Shown here: piece after piece, positions 18,001 through 26,275 of the stretch
How positions within the stretch are numbered: the first letter of the stretch is position 1
Layout: every line of letters begins with the position of its first letter
Assembly (NCBI GenBank): GCA_018268715.1
Contig: JAFDVZ010000015.1
Span: 100,538-164,537 of the forward strand
Source of the DNA: Acidobacteriota bacterium
GTDB taxonomy: Bacteria; Acidobacteriota; Terriglobia; Bryobacterales; Bryobacteraceae
Length of the DNA stretch: 64,000 bases
Reading direction: 5' to 3'
Program-made: the position numbers and the translations under genes
The notes under the pieces: generated by a model
Told to the model about the DNA's origin: nothing
The model's database searches: none
What the model saw: the letters and a program-made list of their open reading frames with translations, nothing else

Positions 18001-19091
18001 GGGCGATCCTGATGCACTCCTATGGCGACCGGTACACGCACGACTACTTTTTCGAGCGCGACTATCCGGATCCGAAGGTGCTTGAGCACATTCGTCGCCT
18101 GCTGACGCCGGAGCCGCAGTCAAAAGAAGACGTCCTGGCGGTCAGCAAGCTGGCGCCGGACACCTTCGACACCGCCCTCGAGAAGCTGTGGACGCATGGC
18201 GGGGCGATGGTGGATTACGCCGATAACATCACGGCGGGCGGGGATGACTGGCGCGACTCCTATCTGCAGCAGCGCGAGCATAAGGTGGCGCAGTTTGAGA
18301 AGATGCTCGCCTATTGCGAGACGAGCGCCTGCCGGATGACGTCGCTGGTGCGCTACTTCGGCGACTTCGCGAATACGCGGGACCGGTGCGGCGTGTGCGA
18401 TTTCTGCGATCCTTCGGCGGGCGTCGCGCTCACCTGGCGGGCGCCCAACGAAGAAGAACAGGGGCACATCACGCGGATCCTGGAGGCGCTGGCGGAGACG
18501 GACGGCGTCGGCACCGGACGTGTGTTTCAGCAGTGCTTCGGCGATGGGTCGCTCGACCGGCGGCGGTTTGAGGAGCTGCTGCGGGCGATGGCTCGCAGCG
18601 GCCTGGTGGAGATCGCCGACGCCTCCTTTGAAAAAGACGGCAAGCGGATCGATTTTCACCGCGTTCGGCTGACGCGCAGGGGGCGGGAGCCGGAGGCGGC
18701 CGAGATGGTGCTGGTTCCCGAAGCGATCGCGACCGAGGGCGGGGACGCAGAGCGGCGTCCGGCCCGCAAGAAGGCGACCAAGAAGAAAGCCAAGGCCGCG
18801 AAATCGAAGTCAAAGAAGAAGACGGACGGCGCGGAACCGGCCGCCAAACGCGTCGCTCCGCAGCCGGCCAACGCGGCCGCCATCGCCACCTTACTGAAAA
18901 GCTGGCGAACGGCCGAGGCCAAACGGATGGGCGCGCCGCCGTTTGTCATCATGAACGACAAAGTGCTTCAGGCGATCGCGCAGGGCCAGCCGCGGTCCGA
19001 AGGCGAGCTGCTCGAGATCTCCGGCGTGGGGCGGAAATTCATCGAAAAATACGGCGAGCAGGTGTTCCGCATCGTTTCGAGCGTCCGCTGA
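15078..19091 (+). CDS. Topoisomerase III-RecQ helicase-HRDC fusion
   Basis: 1337 residues in one uninterrupted frame. Residues 1 to about 625 are a type IA topoisomerase of the TopB family: VVAEKPSVARDIA, the acidic TOPRIM motif ATDAGREGELI and the active-site Tyr322 in ISYPRTDSRHLS. A linker of about 25 residues precedes a full RecQ helicase (about 650-1170): FRPNQEEVCRAVVSG, Walker A PTGSGKSLCYQ near 688, DEAHCISQWGHDFRPDY, the helicase motif QEIGRAGRDG and the zinc-binding CETSAC...CGVCDFC. A Lys-rich tract (about 1235-1250) leads to an HRDC domain at the C-terminus (PPFVIMNDKVLQAIA...ISGVGRKFIEKYG). RecQ and Topo III cooperate in dissolving recombination intermediates; here they are one polypeptide. 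It starts 8 bp inside thiE. Confidence 0.93.
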   Translation: MSSQTIAVVAEKPSVARDIARVLNAQKKGDGFLHGDGYVVTWAIGHLVALAQPAEIRAEWKFWRRETLPMIPGDWPLVVLDQTKGQFEVVRKILTSPKVGAVICATDAGREGELIFRYIYEAAGCDKPVQRLWISSLTPEAIRDGFAKLRDGHDYDPLGNAAKGRSRADWLVGMNLSRAYSLACNEELSVGRVQTPTLAMLVDRELAIRNFVPEDYINVVATFSPREGDQYDGTWFKPGVEPMDAAMKLPASGEEAKAVVERARTGAASIERMESQIKRMSPPLLYDLTELQRHGNRLYGFSAQRTLEIAQALYEKHKLISYPRTDSRHLSQDVARTLPKVVGAVAGEYRAMLAPGTGERPLGRRFVDDAKVSDHHAIIPTGVSPANSSMDADERRIFDLICRRLLSAWHEDYIWSVTTVITLIRGGGFDDRFHSSGTAVVQTGWKVLDIGGGKKDRGEDGAGEDGQTLPPDLAEGQTQRVLEVEAVAKKTRPPKRMTDATLLTAMETAGKTLDDKELSDAMKESGLGTPATRAQIIEVLLKRGFIERRGKSLEATEKGIRLIEIVHPEVKSPAMTGQWEAFLKRIEKGKADLPPFIQGIEEYVRDVVGKAWLADIPAVREPSRARSAGAGTAVATAPAKSRIPAESRTGTLDEVLRKCFGFEKFRPNQEEVCRAVVSGRDVLLVMPTGSGKSLCYQLPGVMLGGTTLVISPLIALMEDQAAKLNAMGFAAERIHSNRDRGASREASFAYLEGRLDFLFIAPERLRVRGFPEMLAKRPPALIAIDEAHCISQWGHDFRPDYRHIGQHLPGLRPAPVIALTATATPLVQHDIAEQLGLEHAQRMIHGFRRDNIAIEVVEVDQNARFELAEEILTPEGRRPAIVYTPRRRDAEKLARRLQESLPAAAYHAGLDGRRRDEVQTAFLDGKLDVIVATIAFGMGIDKPDVRTVIHTALPGSVEGYYQEIGRAGRDGAPSRAILMHSYGDRYTHDYFFERDYPDPKVLEHIRRLLTPEPQSKEDVLAVSKLAPDTFDTALEKLWTHGGAMVDYADNITAGGDDWRDSYLQQREHKVAQFEKMLAYCETSACRMTSLVRYFGDFANTRDRCGVCDFCDPSAGVALTWRAPNEEEQGHITRILEALAETDGVGTGRVFQQCFGDGSLDRRRFEELLRAMARSGLVEIADASFEKDGKRIDFHRVRLTRRGREPEAAEMVLVPEAIATEGGDAERRPARKKATKKKAKAAKSKSKKKTDGAEPAAKRVAPQPANAAAIATLLKSWRTAEAKRMGAPPFVIMNDKVLQAIAQGQPRSEGELLEISGVGRKFIEKYGEQVFRIVSSVR

Positions 19092-19403
19092 CCTCAAACC
19101 CCGGCGCCGTAGACCCTTTCCTCCACTTCTGACCACCTCCGAAGGTGGCTCGAAGTGGAAGAAGAGGACCCGGACGGGCTGGGAAAGTTCATCCCCTCGT
19201 TTAAGATTTTTCCGTAAAGCACTGTATCCGCACGTACACAGTACTGGAATAAACGGCGAAAATCCGTAGGGAGATCCACAGAATTTCCACAGAGAAAGGC
19301 GAAGAAATGGCGTACAACTTGTTGAGAACAAAAAACCTATTGCATTCGCCGTAAAACGCGTGGCACACTGTGAGTGGTCGAGAGTGGTCCGAATTAGAAG
19401 AAA
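19092..19403 (+). promoter_or_regulatory. dcw promoter region with candidate MraZ boxes
   Basis: About 310 bases with no gene, markedly more AT-rich from 19200. A possible promoter has TTGCAT at 19340-19345 and CACACT at 19364-19369 (18-nt spacer). Immediately downstream AGTGGTC occurs at 19373-19379 and again at 19383-19389, exactly 10 bp apart, with a third partial copy AGTGGAT at 19403-19409 overlapping the mraZ start. Direct GTGG/TGGG repeats at about 10-bp period in front of mraZ are the known MraZ operator layout, so autorepression is likely. Confidence 0.55.
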
Positions 19404-19895
19404 GTGGATGAAACGACCCCCAAAACGGCGCCCGTAGATCCCCCACGGGGATTCCACCAGGGCCGCGTCGATGAGAAGGGGCGGTTGAAACTCCCGGCGG
19501 TGTTCCAGGAGTACCTGGCGAAGTCAGGCGTCGATTCGTTGTTCATCACCACGATGGACCGAAGCACGACGAAATTGTACACCAAAGCGGACTGGGCGGC
19601 AAACGAAGCGTTTTTCGCGAGCCCCGGCGAGGAAGCGGCGGAATGGGCGGACGCGGTGCAGTTCTGCGCCAACCACTACGGCGCCGATTCGAGCATCGAC
19701 GGCCAAGGCCGCGTGCTGGTGCCGCAGGAGTTGCGGCGGGATCTGGGGATTGAAAACCAGCCGGTATGGCTGGTGAACGAGAAGGGCGTCATCACGGTCT
19801 ACGGCGAGCAGATGTACCAGCAGAAGCTGGCCGCCATGAAGGCCTCGCTGCCGACGGCCTTCCGCGAGTTGAAGAAGAAGAGTTTAGTGAAGTGA
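19404..19895 (+). CDS. mraZ: Transcriptional regulator MraZ
   Basis: 163 residues from a GTG. Two SpoVT/AbrB-like half domains, each with the family motif: GRVDEKGRLKLPAVFQEYL and SIDGQGRVLVPQELRRDLG. MraZ forms dodecameric rings, binds direct repeats in its own promoter and represses the dcw cluster, antagonised in dosage by RsmH. The N-terminus has about 15 extra residues (DETTPKTAPVDPPRG) compared with the usual MFRG start. First gene of the cluster, followed 6 bp later by rsmH. Confidence 0.93.
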   Translation: MDETTPKTAPVDPPRGFHQGRVDEKGRLKLPAVFQEYLAKSGVDSLFITTMDRSTTKLYTKADWAANEAFFASPGEEAAEWADAVQFCANHYGADSSIDGQGRVLVPQELRRDLGIENQPVWLVNEKGVITVYGEQMYQQKLAAMKASLPTAFRELKKKSLVK

Positions 19896-19901
19896 TGAGT
19901 T

Positions 19902-20762
19902 ATGCACAAGCCGGTGATGTTGGCGGAGGCGTTGGAGATGCTCGCCCCGCGGCCGGACGGCGTGTATCTGGACGCCACGTGCGGAATGGGCGGGCACGCT
20001 GGAGCAATAGCTCGCGGGCTGACATCCGGGTTGGTGATTGCATGCGACCGGGATGCGGACTCGCTCGAGTTAGCGCGGGCGAATACGGCGAGTTACTCGG
20101 ACCGGATGCGTTTCGCGCACGCGGCGTTCTCGTCGCTGGACAGGGTTTTGGCGGACGCCGGAGTGGAGCGGGTGAATGGATTGCTCGCGGACCTGGGCGT
20201 GAGCCGCTATCAGTTAACGACGGCGGAGCGGGGCTTCTCGATGATGTCGGACGGGCCGCTGGACTTCCGGATGGACCGGAGTCAGGAGTTGACGGCCGCC
20301 GATATTGTGAATCATTACGGCGAGGAGCAACTTGCGGACTTACTGTTCGACTTAGCGGAAGAAAGGAGGAGCCGAAGGATAGCCAGAGCAATCGTTCGAG
20401 CGCGGCCAATCAGAAGCACCACTCACTTAGCCAGTGTCGTGGAGCTGGCCGCGCCGCGAACGGGCCGGTTGCATCCGGCCACGCAGACGTTCATGGCCCT
20501 GAGGCTCGCCGTCAATCAGGAACTGGAGCAAGTGGACGCGTTGATGGAGCTGGCGCCGAGGCTGGTCGCGCCGGGCGGCCGCATCGTGGCGATCACGTTC
20601 CACTCGCTCGAAGACCGGAAAGTGAAGCAGGCGTTCCAGGAGCTGGTCCGCTCGCAGCGCGCGGTGGCGCTGACGAAGCATGTGATCAAGCCCGGGCGCG
20701 ATGAAGTCGCTGACAATCCCCCCTCACGAAGCGCCAAGCTTCGTGCAGTGCAACTCGTTTGA
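19902..20762 (+). CDS. rsmH: 16S rRNA (cytosine-1402-N4) methyltransferase RsmH
   Basis: 286 residues. SAM-dependent N4-methylation of C1402 in 16S rRNA. Start HKPVMLAEALEML, SAM motif ATCGMGGHAGAIA, LADLGVSRYQL, GFSMMSDGPLDFRMD and the C-terminal ITFHSLEDRKVKQAF are diagnostic of MraW/RsmH. A little shorter than the roughly 310 usual residues because the tail after CVSATARCER-equivalent sequence is brief. Standard second gene of dcw clusters. Confidence 0.94.
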   Translation: MHKPVMLAEALEMLAPRPDGVYLDATCGMGGHAGAIARGLTSGLVIACDRDADSLELARANTASYSDRMRFAHAAFSSLDRVLADAGVERVNGLLADLGVSRYQLTTAERGFSMMSDGPLDFRMDRSQELTAADIVNHYGEEQLADLLFDLAEERRSRRIARAIVRARPIRSTTHLASVVELAAPRTGRLHPATQTFMALRLAVNQELEQVDALMELAPRLVAPGGRIVAITFHSLEDRKVKQAFQELVRSQRAVALTKHVIKPGRDEVADNPPSRSAKLRAVQLV

Positions 20763-20859
20763 CCGCGCCGAAGATCCGACGGCGCGGTTCGATTTCGGAT
20801 TGTACCTGAGTCTCTCAACAAATATTCGGGTACTTAGCAGAGCGTGAGGCACGACCGAC

Positions 20860-21342
20860 ATGGCAACGATCGCAACCGTGTATAACCGATTTCTCCGGCC
20901 GATGGCGGAAGCCGCCACGGGCGAAAGGGCGGCCGCAGTGGCGGACAACCAGTACGCGCTACGCCCGATCCCGAATGAGGAACTCTACCTGTTCGTGAAG
21001 GATCACGACAACAGCCGAGTGGAGCGGCAGGCCGATCCGGCTGCCCGCGGCGCCTGCTGGCGATTGATCCTGACGGGCGGCATGGCCGTTCTGTTGCTGA
21101 TCGGGATCCTGTTGCCGGGCGCGCTGGGACGCATCGCCGGATACCAGATCGAGGGTCTACGAGCCGAGCAGCAAAAGCTGCTGGCCGACCGCGCCGCGCT
21201 GGAAGTGGAGGAGGCGCGGCTTTTGAGCCCGCAGCGCATCAACGAATTCGCCGCCAAGCAAAACTTCATCGACCCGGGCGATAAGCAGGCCATTGTGTTT
21301 CTGCCTGCCAAGGCCAACGGGGCGGTGGCGATGGTGAAGTAA
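20860..21342 (+). CDS. ftsL: FtsL-like septum protein
   Basis: 160 residues with one membrane helix (LILTGGMAVLLLIGILLPGAL, about residues 69-89) followed by a short periplasmic coiled coil (GYQIEGLRAEQQKLLADRAALEVEEARL) and a conserved-looking end region FAAKQNFIDPGDKQ. Type II bitopic topology and position between rsmH and ftsI identify it as the FtsL/DivIC-type partner of FtsQ and the FtsWI synthase. The cytoplasmic tail of about 65 residues is longer than in E. coli. Sequence conservation of FtsL is low, so context carries much of the call. Confidence 0.8.
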   Translation: MATIATVYNRFLRPMAEAATGERAAAVADNQYALRPIPNEELYLFVKDHDNSRVERQADPAARGACWRLILTGGMAVLLLIGILLPGALGRIAGYQIEGLRAEQQKLLADRAALEVEEARLLSPQRINEFAAKQNFIDPGDKQAIVFLPAKANGAVAMVK

Positions 21343-21385
21343 GCGAACCGCCGGGGGAGACGGTGGGACGGGGACGGATCGCGCC

Positions 21386-23449
21386 ATGCAAGAGTCAGGG
21401 GAGACGAAACGAGTTCGGCTGCTTTTCCGGATCGCGCTAGTCTGGGCCGCCATCATCGCAGCCCGGTTGGTGCATCTTCAGGTGGTTTCTCACGAAGAGT
21501 GGAAAGACGCGGCCCTGCAGCAGCAGGAACGCGAAGTCGAGGTTCCGGTTCCGCGCGGAACCATCTACGACCGCAACGGCAAGGTGCTGGCCAAGAGTCT
21601 CACGCTCGATTCAGTGTGCGTGAATCCGCGGCGCATTCCGGACGCTGAAGTGGCCGCGCGCATCCTGGGCGCCGTGCTGGGACAGGACACCGGCGAGCTG
21701 CAGGCCAAGATCGAAAAGGCCGCGGCGGCCAAGCGCGGATTCCTGTGGGTGCAGCGGCGCATCACGCGCGAGCAATCGGAGCGGCTCCGCAACTTCAATC
21801 TCGACTGGATCGAATTGCGCCAGGAGACGCGGCGCGAATATCCGAGCGGACAACTGGCCGCGCACGTGATTGGCAGCGTGGACTTCCAGGAGCGCGGCAG
21901 TTCGGGCATCGAACTGGCGCTGGACGACGACCTGCAGGGCCAGGCGGGAGCGGTGAAGCTGGTGACCGACGTGAAGCAGCGCGCTTACGAATCGACCACC
22001 GAGTCCGCCGCGCTGCCGGGCGAGGACCTGACGCTCACCATCGACAGCCGGATCCAGTACACGGCCGAAACGGAACTGGCGAAGGCGGCCATCAACAGCG
22101 GCGCCAAGAGCGGCAGCGTGGTGGTGATGCGGGTGCGGACGGGCGAAGTGCTGGCGCTGGCGAATTGGCCCACCTTCGATCCGAATGGAAAGCTGGAGGA
22201 TCCGCACGCGATCACGGGCCGCAACAACCTGGCGGTGACGGTTCCCTACGAACCGGGCTCGGTGTTCAAGGTGATCACGCTGAGCGCGGCGCTCGAGACG
22301 ACGCAACTGCGGCCGGAGTCGCCGATTGACTGCCATCGCGGCGCGCTGCGGGTGGGCAACCACACGGTGCACGAGGCGCATGGCGGCTACGGCATCCTCT
22401 CGCTGGCCGATGTGCTGGCGAAGTCGAGCAACATCGGCGCGATCGAGATCGGCAAGGTGGTGGGTCAGGCGAACCTGTACGAGTATGTCACGCGGTTCGG
22501 ATTCGGGCGGCCGACGGGGTTGCCGATGCCGGCCGAATCATCCGGACAGTTGAAGCCGGTGAAGCGGTGGGGTTCGATGACGCTGCCCTCCATTTCGATG
22601 GGTCACGAGGTGAGCGTGACGGCCGTGCAGTTGGCGCAGGCTTGCGAGGTGGTGGCGAGCGGCGGTCAGTTGATCCGTCCGGTGATCGTGCTGAAGCGCC
22701 ATCGCGGAGGCGAGGCGGAGCGGGAGGAGCCGAGGCAGGCGTCCCGTCAGGTGATCCGTCCGGAGACGGCGATCACGATGCGGGCCATGATGGAAGGCGT
22801 GGTGCTGCATGGCACCGGCCGGAACGCCAAGCTGAATGGCTACACCTCCGGCGGCAAGACCGGGACGGCGAAGATTTTCGACAACGTGACGCACTCCTAT
22901 TCGAGGTATTACAACGGCTCGTTCATGGGATTTGCGCCGGTGAAGAATCCGGAGATCGTGGTGGTGGTGACGTTGAATCGCACCACGGGCGGCGCGGGAT
23001 ACGGCGGTCAGGTGGCCGGCCCGGTGTTTCGCGTGGTGGCCAACGACGCGCTGCGGATCCTGGATGTCCCGAAGGATCTGCCGGAGAATCTGCCGGAGAA
23101 TCTGCCGGAAGAAAAAGTTCAGCCAGTAAACGAATTGTCCGTCGACGGCTTGGAGCCTGAGCCAGACTCCGAACCAGTGTCCTCTATCCCTCCGGGTCTG
23201 GGTGCAGCTTCGAACACGCCCACCCAGGCCCCTTTTTTCAGTCCCACGGCGCCGCGGGATCCGAATGCGCCGACCGGAGTGCGGGTGCCGAATTTCCGGG
23301 GACGAACGATGAGGGATGTGCTTGAGAAGGCGACGGAATCGGGAATCGTAGTGGAGGTTGTCGGGCGCGGGATTGCGCGTGCGCAAGCGCCGGAAGCGGG
23401 GGCGATTCTCCCGGCCGGAGAAAGGGTCAGGGTCCAATTCGACCGCTGA
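21386..23449 (+). CDS. ftsI: Septal transpeptidase FtsI/PBP with C-terminal PASTA domain
   Basis: 687 residues. N-terminal membrane helix (LLFRIALVWAAIIAARLVHLQ), dimerisation domain with VPRGTIYDRNGKVLA, then the transpeptidase domain with all three active-site motifs: SVFK (EPGSVFKV), SSN (AKSSNIG) and KTGT (SGGKTGTAK). The C-terminus has a Pro/Glu-rich linker with a short tandem repeat (PENL PENL PEEK, 12-bp DNA period near 23085-23112) and a single PASTA domain (VRVPNFRGRTMRDVLEKA...). PASTA-bearing class B PBPs are known from SpoVD/PBP2x-type enzymes. It crosslinks septal peptidoglycan with FtsW. Confidence 0.93.
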   Translation: MQESGETKRVRLLFRIALVWAAIIAARLVHLQVVSHEEWKDAALQQQEREVEVPVPRGTIYDRNGKVLAKSLTLDSVCVNPRRIPDAEVAARILGAVLGQDTGELQAKIEKAAAAKRGFLWVQRRITREQSERLRNFNLDWIELRQETRREYPSGQLAAHVIGSVDFQERGSSGIELALDDDLQGQAGAVKLVTDVKQRAYESTTESAALPGEDLTLTIDSRIQYTAETELAKAAINSGAKSGSVVVMRVRTGEVLALANWPTFDPNGKLEDPHAITGRNNLAVTVPYEPGSVFKVITLSAALETTQLRPESPIDCHRGALRVGNHTVHEAHGGYGILSLADVLAKSSNIGAIEIGKVVGQANLYEYVTRFGFGRPTGLPMPAESSGQLKPVKRWGSMTLPSISMGHEVSVTAVQLAQACEVVASGGQLIRPVIVLKRHRGGEAEREEPRQASRQVIRPETAITMRAMMEGVVLHGTGRNAKLNGYTSGGKTGTAKIFDNVTHSYSRYYNGSFMGFAPVKNPEIVVVVTLNRTTGGAGYGGQVAGPVFRVVANDALRILDVPKDLPENLPENLPEEKVQPVNELSVDGLEPEPDSEPVSSIPPGLGAASNTPTQAPFFSPTAPRDPNAPTGVRVPNFRGRTMRDVLEKATESGIVVEVVGRGIARAQAPEAGAILPAGERVRVQFDR

Positions 23450-23457
23450 CGGATTCC

Positions 23458-24939
23458 ATGGCAACATCGCCCATGCCCCTCGGGAAGGTGCTCGAGGGAG
23501 TGCATACTACAACTCCATTGCCGCCTGGCGTTGAGGTGGCGGGGCTCGAATACGACTCGCGCAAGACGGGTGCGGGGTTCCTGTTCTTCGCCTTTCCGGG
23601 AGCGAAGGCGGACGGTCGCGCGTTCGCTCGCCAGGCGTTGGATCGGGGCGCCGTGGCGGTGGTCAGCGAGTTGGACGCGCCGGCGGATTTCGTGGGTCAA
23701 TGGATCCGCGTCGAGCACGGACGGCGCGCGTTGGCGACGGCCGCGAAGAATTTTTACGGCTCGCCCGATGAACGGATTCTGCTGACCGGGATCACGGGGA
23801 CCAACGGCAAGACCACTACTTCCTACCTGATCGATTCGATCCTGCGGACGGCCGGCCATACGACCGCGCTGGTGGGCACGATCGAGTATCACCTGGCGGG
23901 TCGTGTGATGAAGGCGGCGAATACTACGCCCGAATCGCTCGATCTGTTTCGCATCCTGGCCGAACTCGAGCGCGAGGGCGGACGGGCCGCCACCATGGAG
24001 GCTTCTTCTCATGCGCTGGCGCTGGGCCGCACGTGGGGGCTCCACTTTCACACCGCTGTCTTTTCGAATCTGACTCGGGATCACCTGGATTTCCATGGGG
24101 ACATGGAGTCGTACTTCGCCGCCAAGCGGATGCTGTTTGCGCCGGAGTACGGCGATGCTCCGAAACATGCGGTGCTGAATTACGACGATCCGTGGGCTCA
24201 TCGGATTGAGCCGCCGGCGGGGACGCGGACCTACTGGTACGGGCTCGGCGAGGGCGCCGAGTATCGGGCCGAGGACATCGCCTATGGCTTCGACGGGACT
24301 CGATTTCGGGTGAATGGTTATGATATTGTCTCGCCGCTCGCCGGGCAGCATAACGTGTATAACATCCTGTCGGCGATTGGCGCGGGGCTGAGTTATGGGT
24401 TCGACATGCCGCTGATTGCTCGCGGCGTGGAGGCTTGCCGGGCGGTGCCTGGGCGCTTCGAACGCATCGACATGGGGCAGCCGTTCCTGGTGGTGGTGGA
24501 CTACGCGCATACCGATGACGCGTTGAAGAACCTGATCGCGGTGGCTCGGGCGTTGAAGCCGCGGCGTGTGATCACGCTGTTTGGATGCGGCGGCGATCGG
24601 GATCGGGCCAAGCGTCCGATGATGGGCGCGGCGGCGGGCGCTAATAGCGACTACGTGGTGCTGACTTCGGATAATCCTCGCTCGGAGGATCCGCTGACGA
24701 TCATCAATGACGCGTTGGTGGGGTTGAGCCGCTACGATACGCCGCGGCTGATTGAGCCGGATCGCGAGACGGCGATTCGCGGGGCGATCGGCGCGGCCGA
24801 GGCGGGCGATATCGTGCTGATTGCGGGCAAGGGGCATGAGCCGTATCAGGTGCTGCGGACGGGCACGATCGATTTCGACGATCGCAAGGTGGCGCGGCAG
24901 GTGCTGGAAGGGCTCGGGTACGGGAAGAGGTCGCGATGA
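23458..24939 (+). CDS. murE: UDP-MurNAc-tripeptide synthetase MurE (meso-DAP adding)
   Basis: 493 residues. Mur ligase adding the third stem-peptide residue. ATP-binding GITGTNGKTTTSYL near residue 113, carbamylated-Lys region, EASSHALALGR, and the substrate-recognition motif DNPRSEDP, which specifies meso-diaminopimelate rather than lysine. So the cell wall is predicted to be of the DAP type. It lies 8 bp after ftsI and overlaps murF by 4 bp. Confidence 0.95.
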   Translation: MATSPMPLGKVLEGVHTTTPLPPGVEVAGLEYDSRKTGAGFLFFAFPGAKADGRAFARQALDRGAVAVVSELDAPADFVGQWIRVEHGRRALATAAKNFYGSPDERILLTGITGTNGKTTTSYLIDSILRTAGHTTALVGTIEYHLAGRVMKAANTTPESLDLFRILAELEREGGRAATMEASSHALALGRTWGLHFHTAVFSNLTRDHLDFHGDMESYFAAKRMLFAPEYGDAPKHAVLNYDDPWAHRIEPPAGTRTYWYGLGEGAEYRAEDIAYGFDGTRFRVNGYDIVSPLAGQHNVYNILSAIGAGLSYGFDMPLIARGVEACRAVPGRFERIDMGQPFLVVVDYAHTDDALKNLIAVARALKPRRVITLFGCGGDRDRAKRPMMGAAAGANSDYVVLTSDNPRSEDPLTIINDALVGLSRYDTPRLIEPDRETAIRGAIGAAEAGDIVLIAGKGHEPYQVLRTGTIDFDDRKVARQVLEGLGYGKRSR

Positions 24940-26270
24940 AGATCCCGCTGAAGGAGTTGGCGGCGGGGTTGGGCGCGACGGTGGATTCGCCGGTGGTGGC
25001 GACGGGGTGGAGCGTCGATACTCGGACGATGGAGCCGGGCGATGTGTATTTCGCGCTGCGCGGGCCGAATCACGATGGGCATGAGCATGTCGCGGCCGCC
25101 TTCGAGAAGGGCGCCTGCGCGGCGGTGGTGGAGCGGGAGACGGGGGGCGGTCCTACGATAAGGGTCGCCGATACGCTGGCGGCGTTGCAGATGGCGGCGG
25201 GATGGGCTCGCGCGCGGTGGGGCGGCGGCGTGGTGGCGATTACTGGCAGCGCGGGGAAGACGACCACTAAGGAAGCCGTGGCGCGGATGTTGAGCGTGCG
25301 GGGGACGGTGGGTAAGACGACGGGTAACTTCAATAACCATGTCGGCGTGCCGCTGTCGCTGCTGCGGTTGCCCGATGACGCGAAGTTGGGAGTTATCGAA
25401 ATCGGGATGAATCACGCGGGCGAGATTCGGAATTTGGCGGCGATTGCCAGGCCGGATGTCGCGGTGGTGACCAATGTCGGCAGCGCGCATATTGAGAATT
25501 TCGACTCGATTGAGGGCGTGGCGGCGGCGAAGCGGGAGTTAGTGGAGTCGCTGACTGCGGACGGCGTCGCGGTGTTGAACGCCGATGATGCTCGGGTGGT
25601 GGGGTTTCGCGGGGCGCACTCGGGGCGCGTGGTGACTTATGGGTTGGGCGCGGAGGCCGATGTTCGCGGCGAGGATGTCGAGTTACTGGCCGACGGCGTG
25701 CGGTTTCGCGTCGGCGCGGCGCGGTTTGAGAGTCCGGTGGCCGGACGGATTGGGGTGTCGAACCTGCTGGCGGGGATCGTTGTGGCGGGGGTGTACGGCA
25801 TCGCGGCTGAGGAGTTGGTGGAGGCGGCGCGCGGATTCGAGCCTGGGAAGATGCGCGGGGCTCGGTTCGTTCGCGATGGAGTTTTGATTTTCGACGACTG
25901 TTACAACGCAAATCCCGATGCAATGCGCGCCATGGTGGACGTGCTGCGGGATGCTCGCGCGGAACGGCGGATCGCGGTTCTCGGCGAGATGTTGGAGCTT
26001 GGCCGATGGGCCGAGCCTCTGCACCGCGAGGTTGGCAAATACGTCGCGTCGCAGGGGATTGATGTGCTCGTAGGGATACGCGGCGTGGCCCGCTCATTGG
26101 TGGACGCAGCCATTGAGGGCGGACTTCCGACAAACGCCGCGCTTTTCTTCGCTGAACCGGGCGATGCGGGCGCACATTTGAAAACGATGGCCCGTTCGGG
26201 CGACGCGATTCTGTTCAAGGGCTCCCGCGGCACGCACGTCGAGCGGGCCCTGGAAAGGTACCTGGGGTAG
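24936..26270 (+). CDS. murF: UDP-MurNAc-tripeptide--D-Ala-D-Ala ligase MurF
   Basis: 444 residues, ATG overlapping the murE stop (ATGA). Adds D-Ala-D-Ala to complete the UDP-MurNAc-pentapeptide. Three Mur domains are seen: N-terminal substrate domain ([16 protein letters not shown]), central ATPase with [29 protein letters not shown] and [10 protein letters not shown], and C-terminal domain with [14 protein letters not shown] and [10 protein letters not shown]. Next gene mraY begins 6 bp downstream. Confidence 0.95.
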   Translation: MKIPLKELAAGLGATVDSPVVATGWSVDTRTMEPGDVYFALRGPNHDGHEHVAAAFEKGACAAVVERETGGGPTIRVADTLAALQMAAGWARARWGGGVVAITGSAGKTTTKEAVARMLSVRGTVGKTTGNFNNHVGVPLSLLRLPDDAKLGVIEIGMNHAGEIRNLAAIARPDVAVVTNVGSAHIENFDSIEGVAAAKRELVESLTADGVAVLNADDARVVGFRGAHSGRVVTYGLGAEADVRGEDVELLADGVRFRVGAARFESPVAGRIGVSNLLAGIVVAGVYGIAAEELVEAARGFEPGKMRGARFVRDGVLIFDDCYNANPDAMRAMVDVLRDARAERRIAVLGEMLELGRWAEPLHREVGKYVASQGIDVLVGIRGVARSLVDAAIEGGLPTNAALFFAEPGDAGAHLKTMARSGDAILFKGSRGTHVERALERYLG

Positions 26271-26275
26271 GGCGC

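Noticed and set aside
23119..24837. 572-codon minus-strand ORF opposite murE
   Set aside because: Shadow of a GC-rich gene; its translation is Arg/His/Pro-rich low-complexity text while the plus strand gives a perfect MurE.
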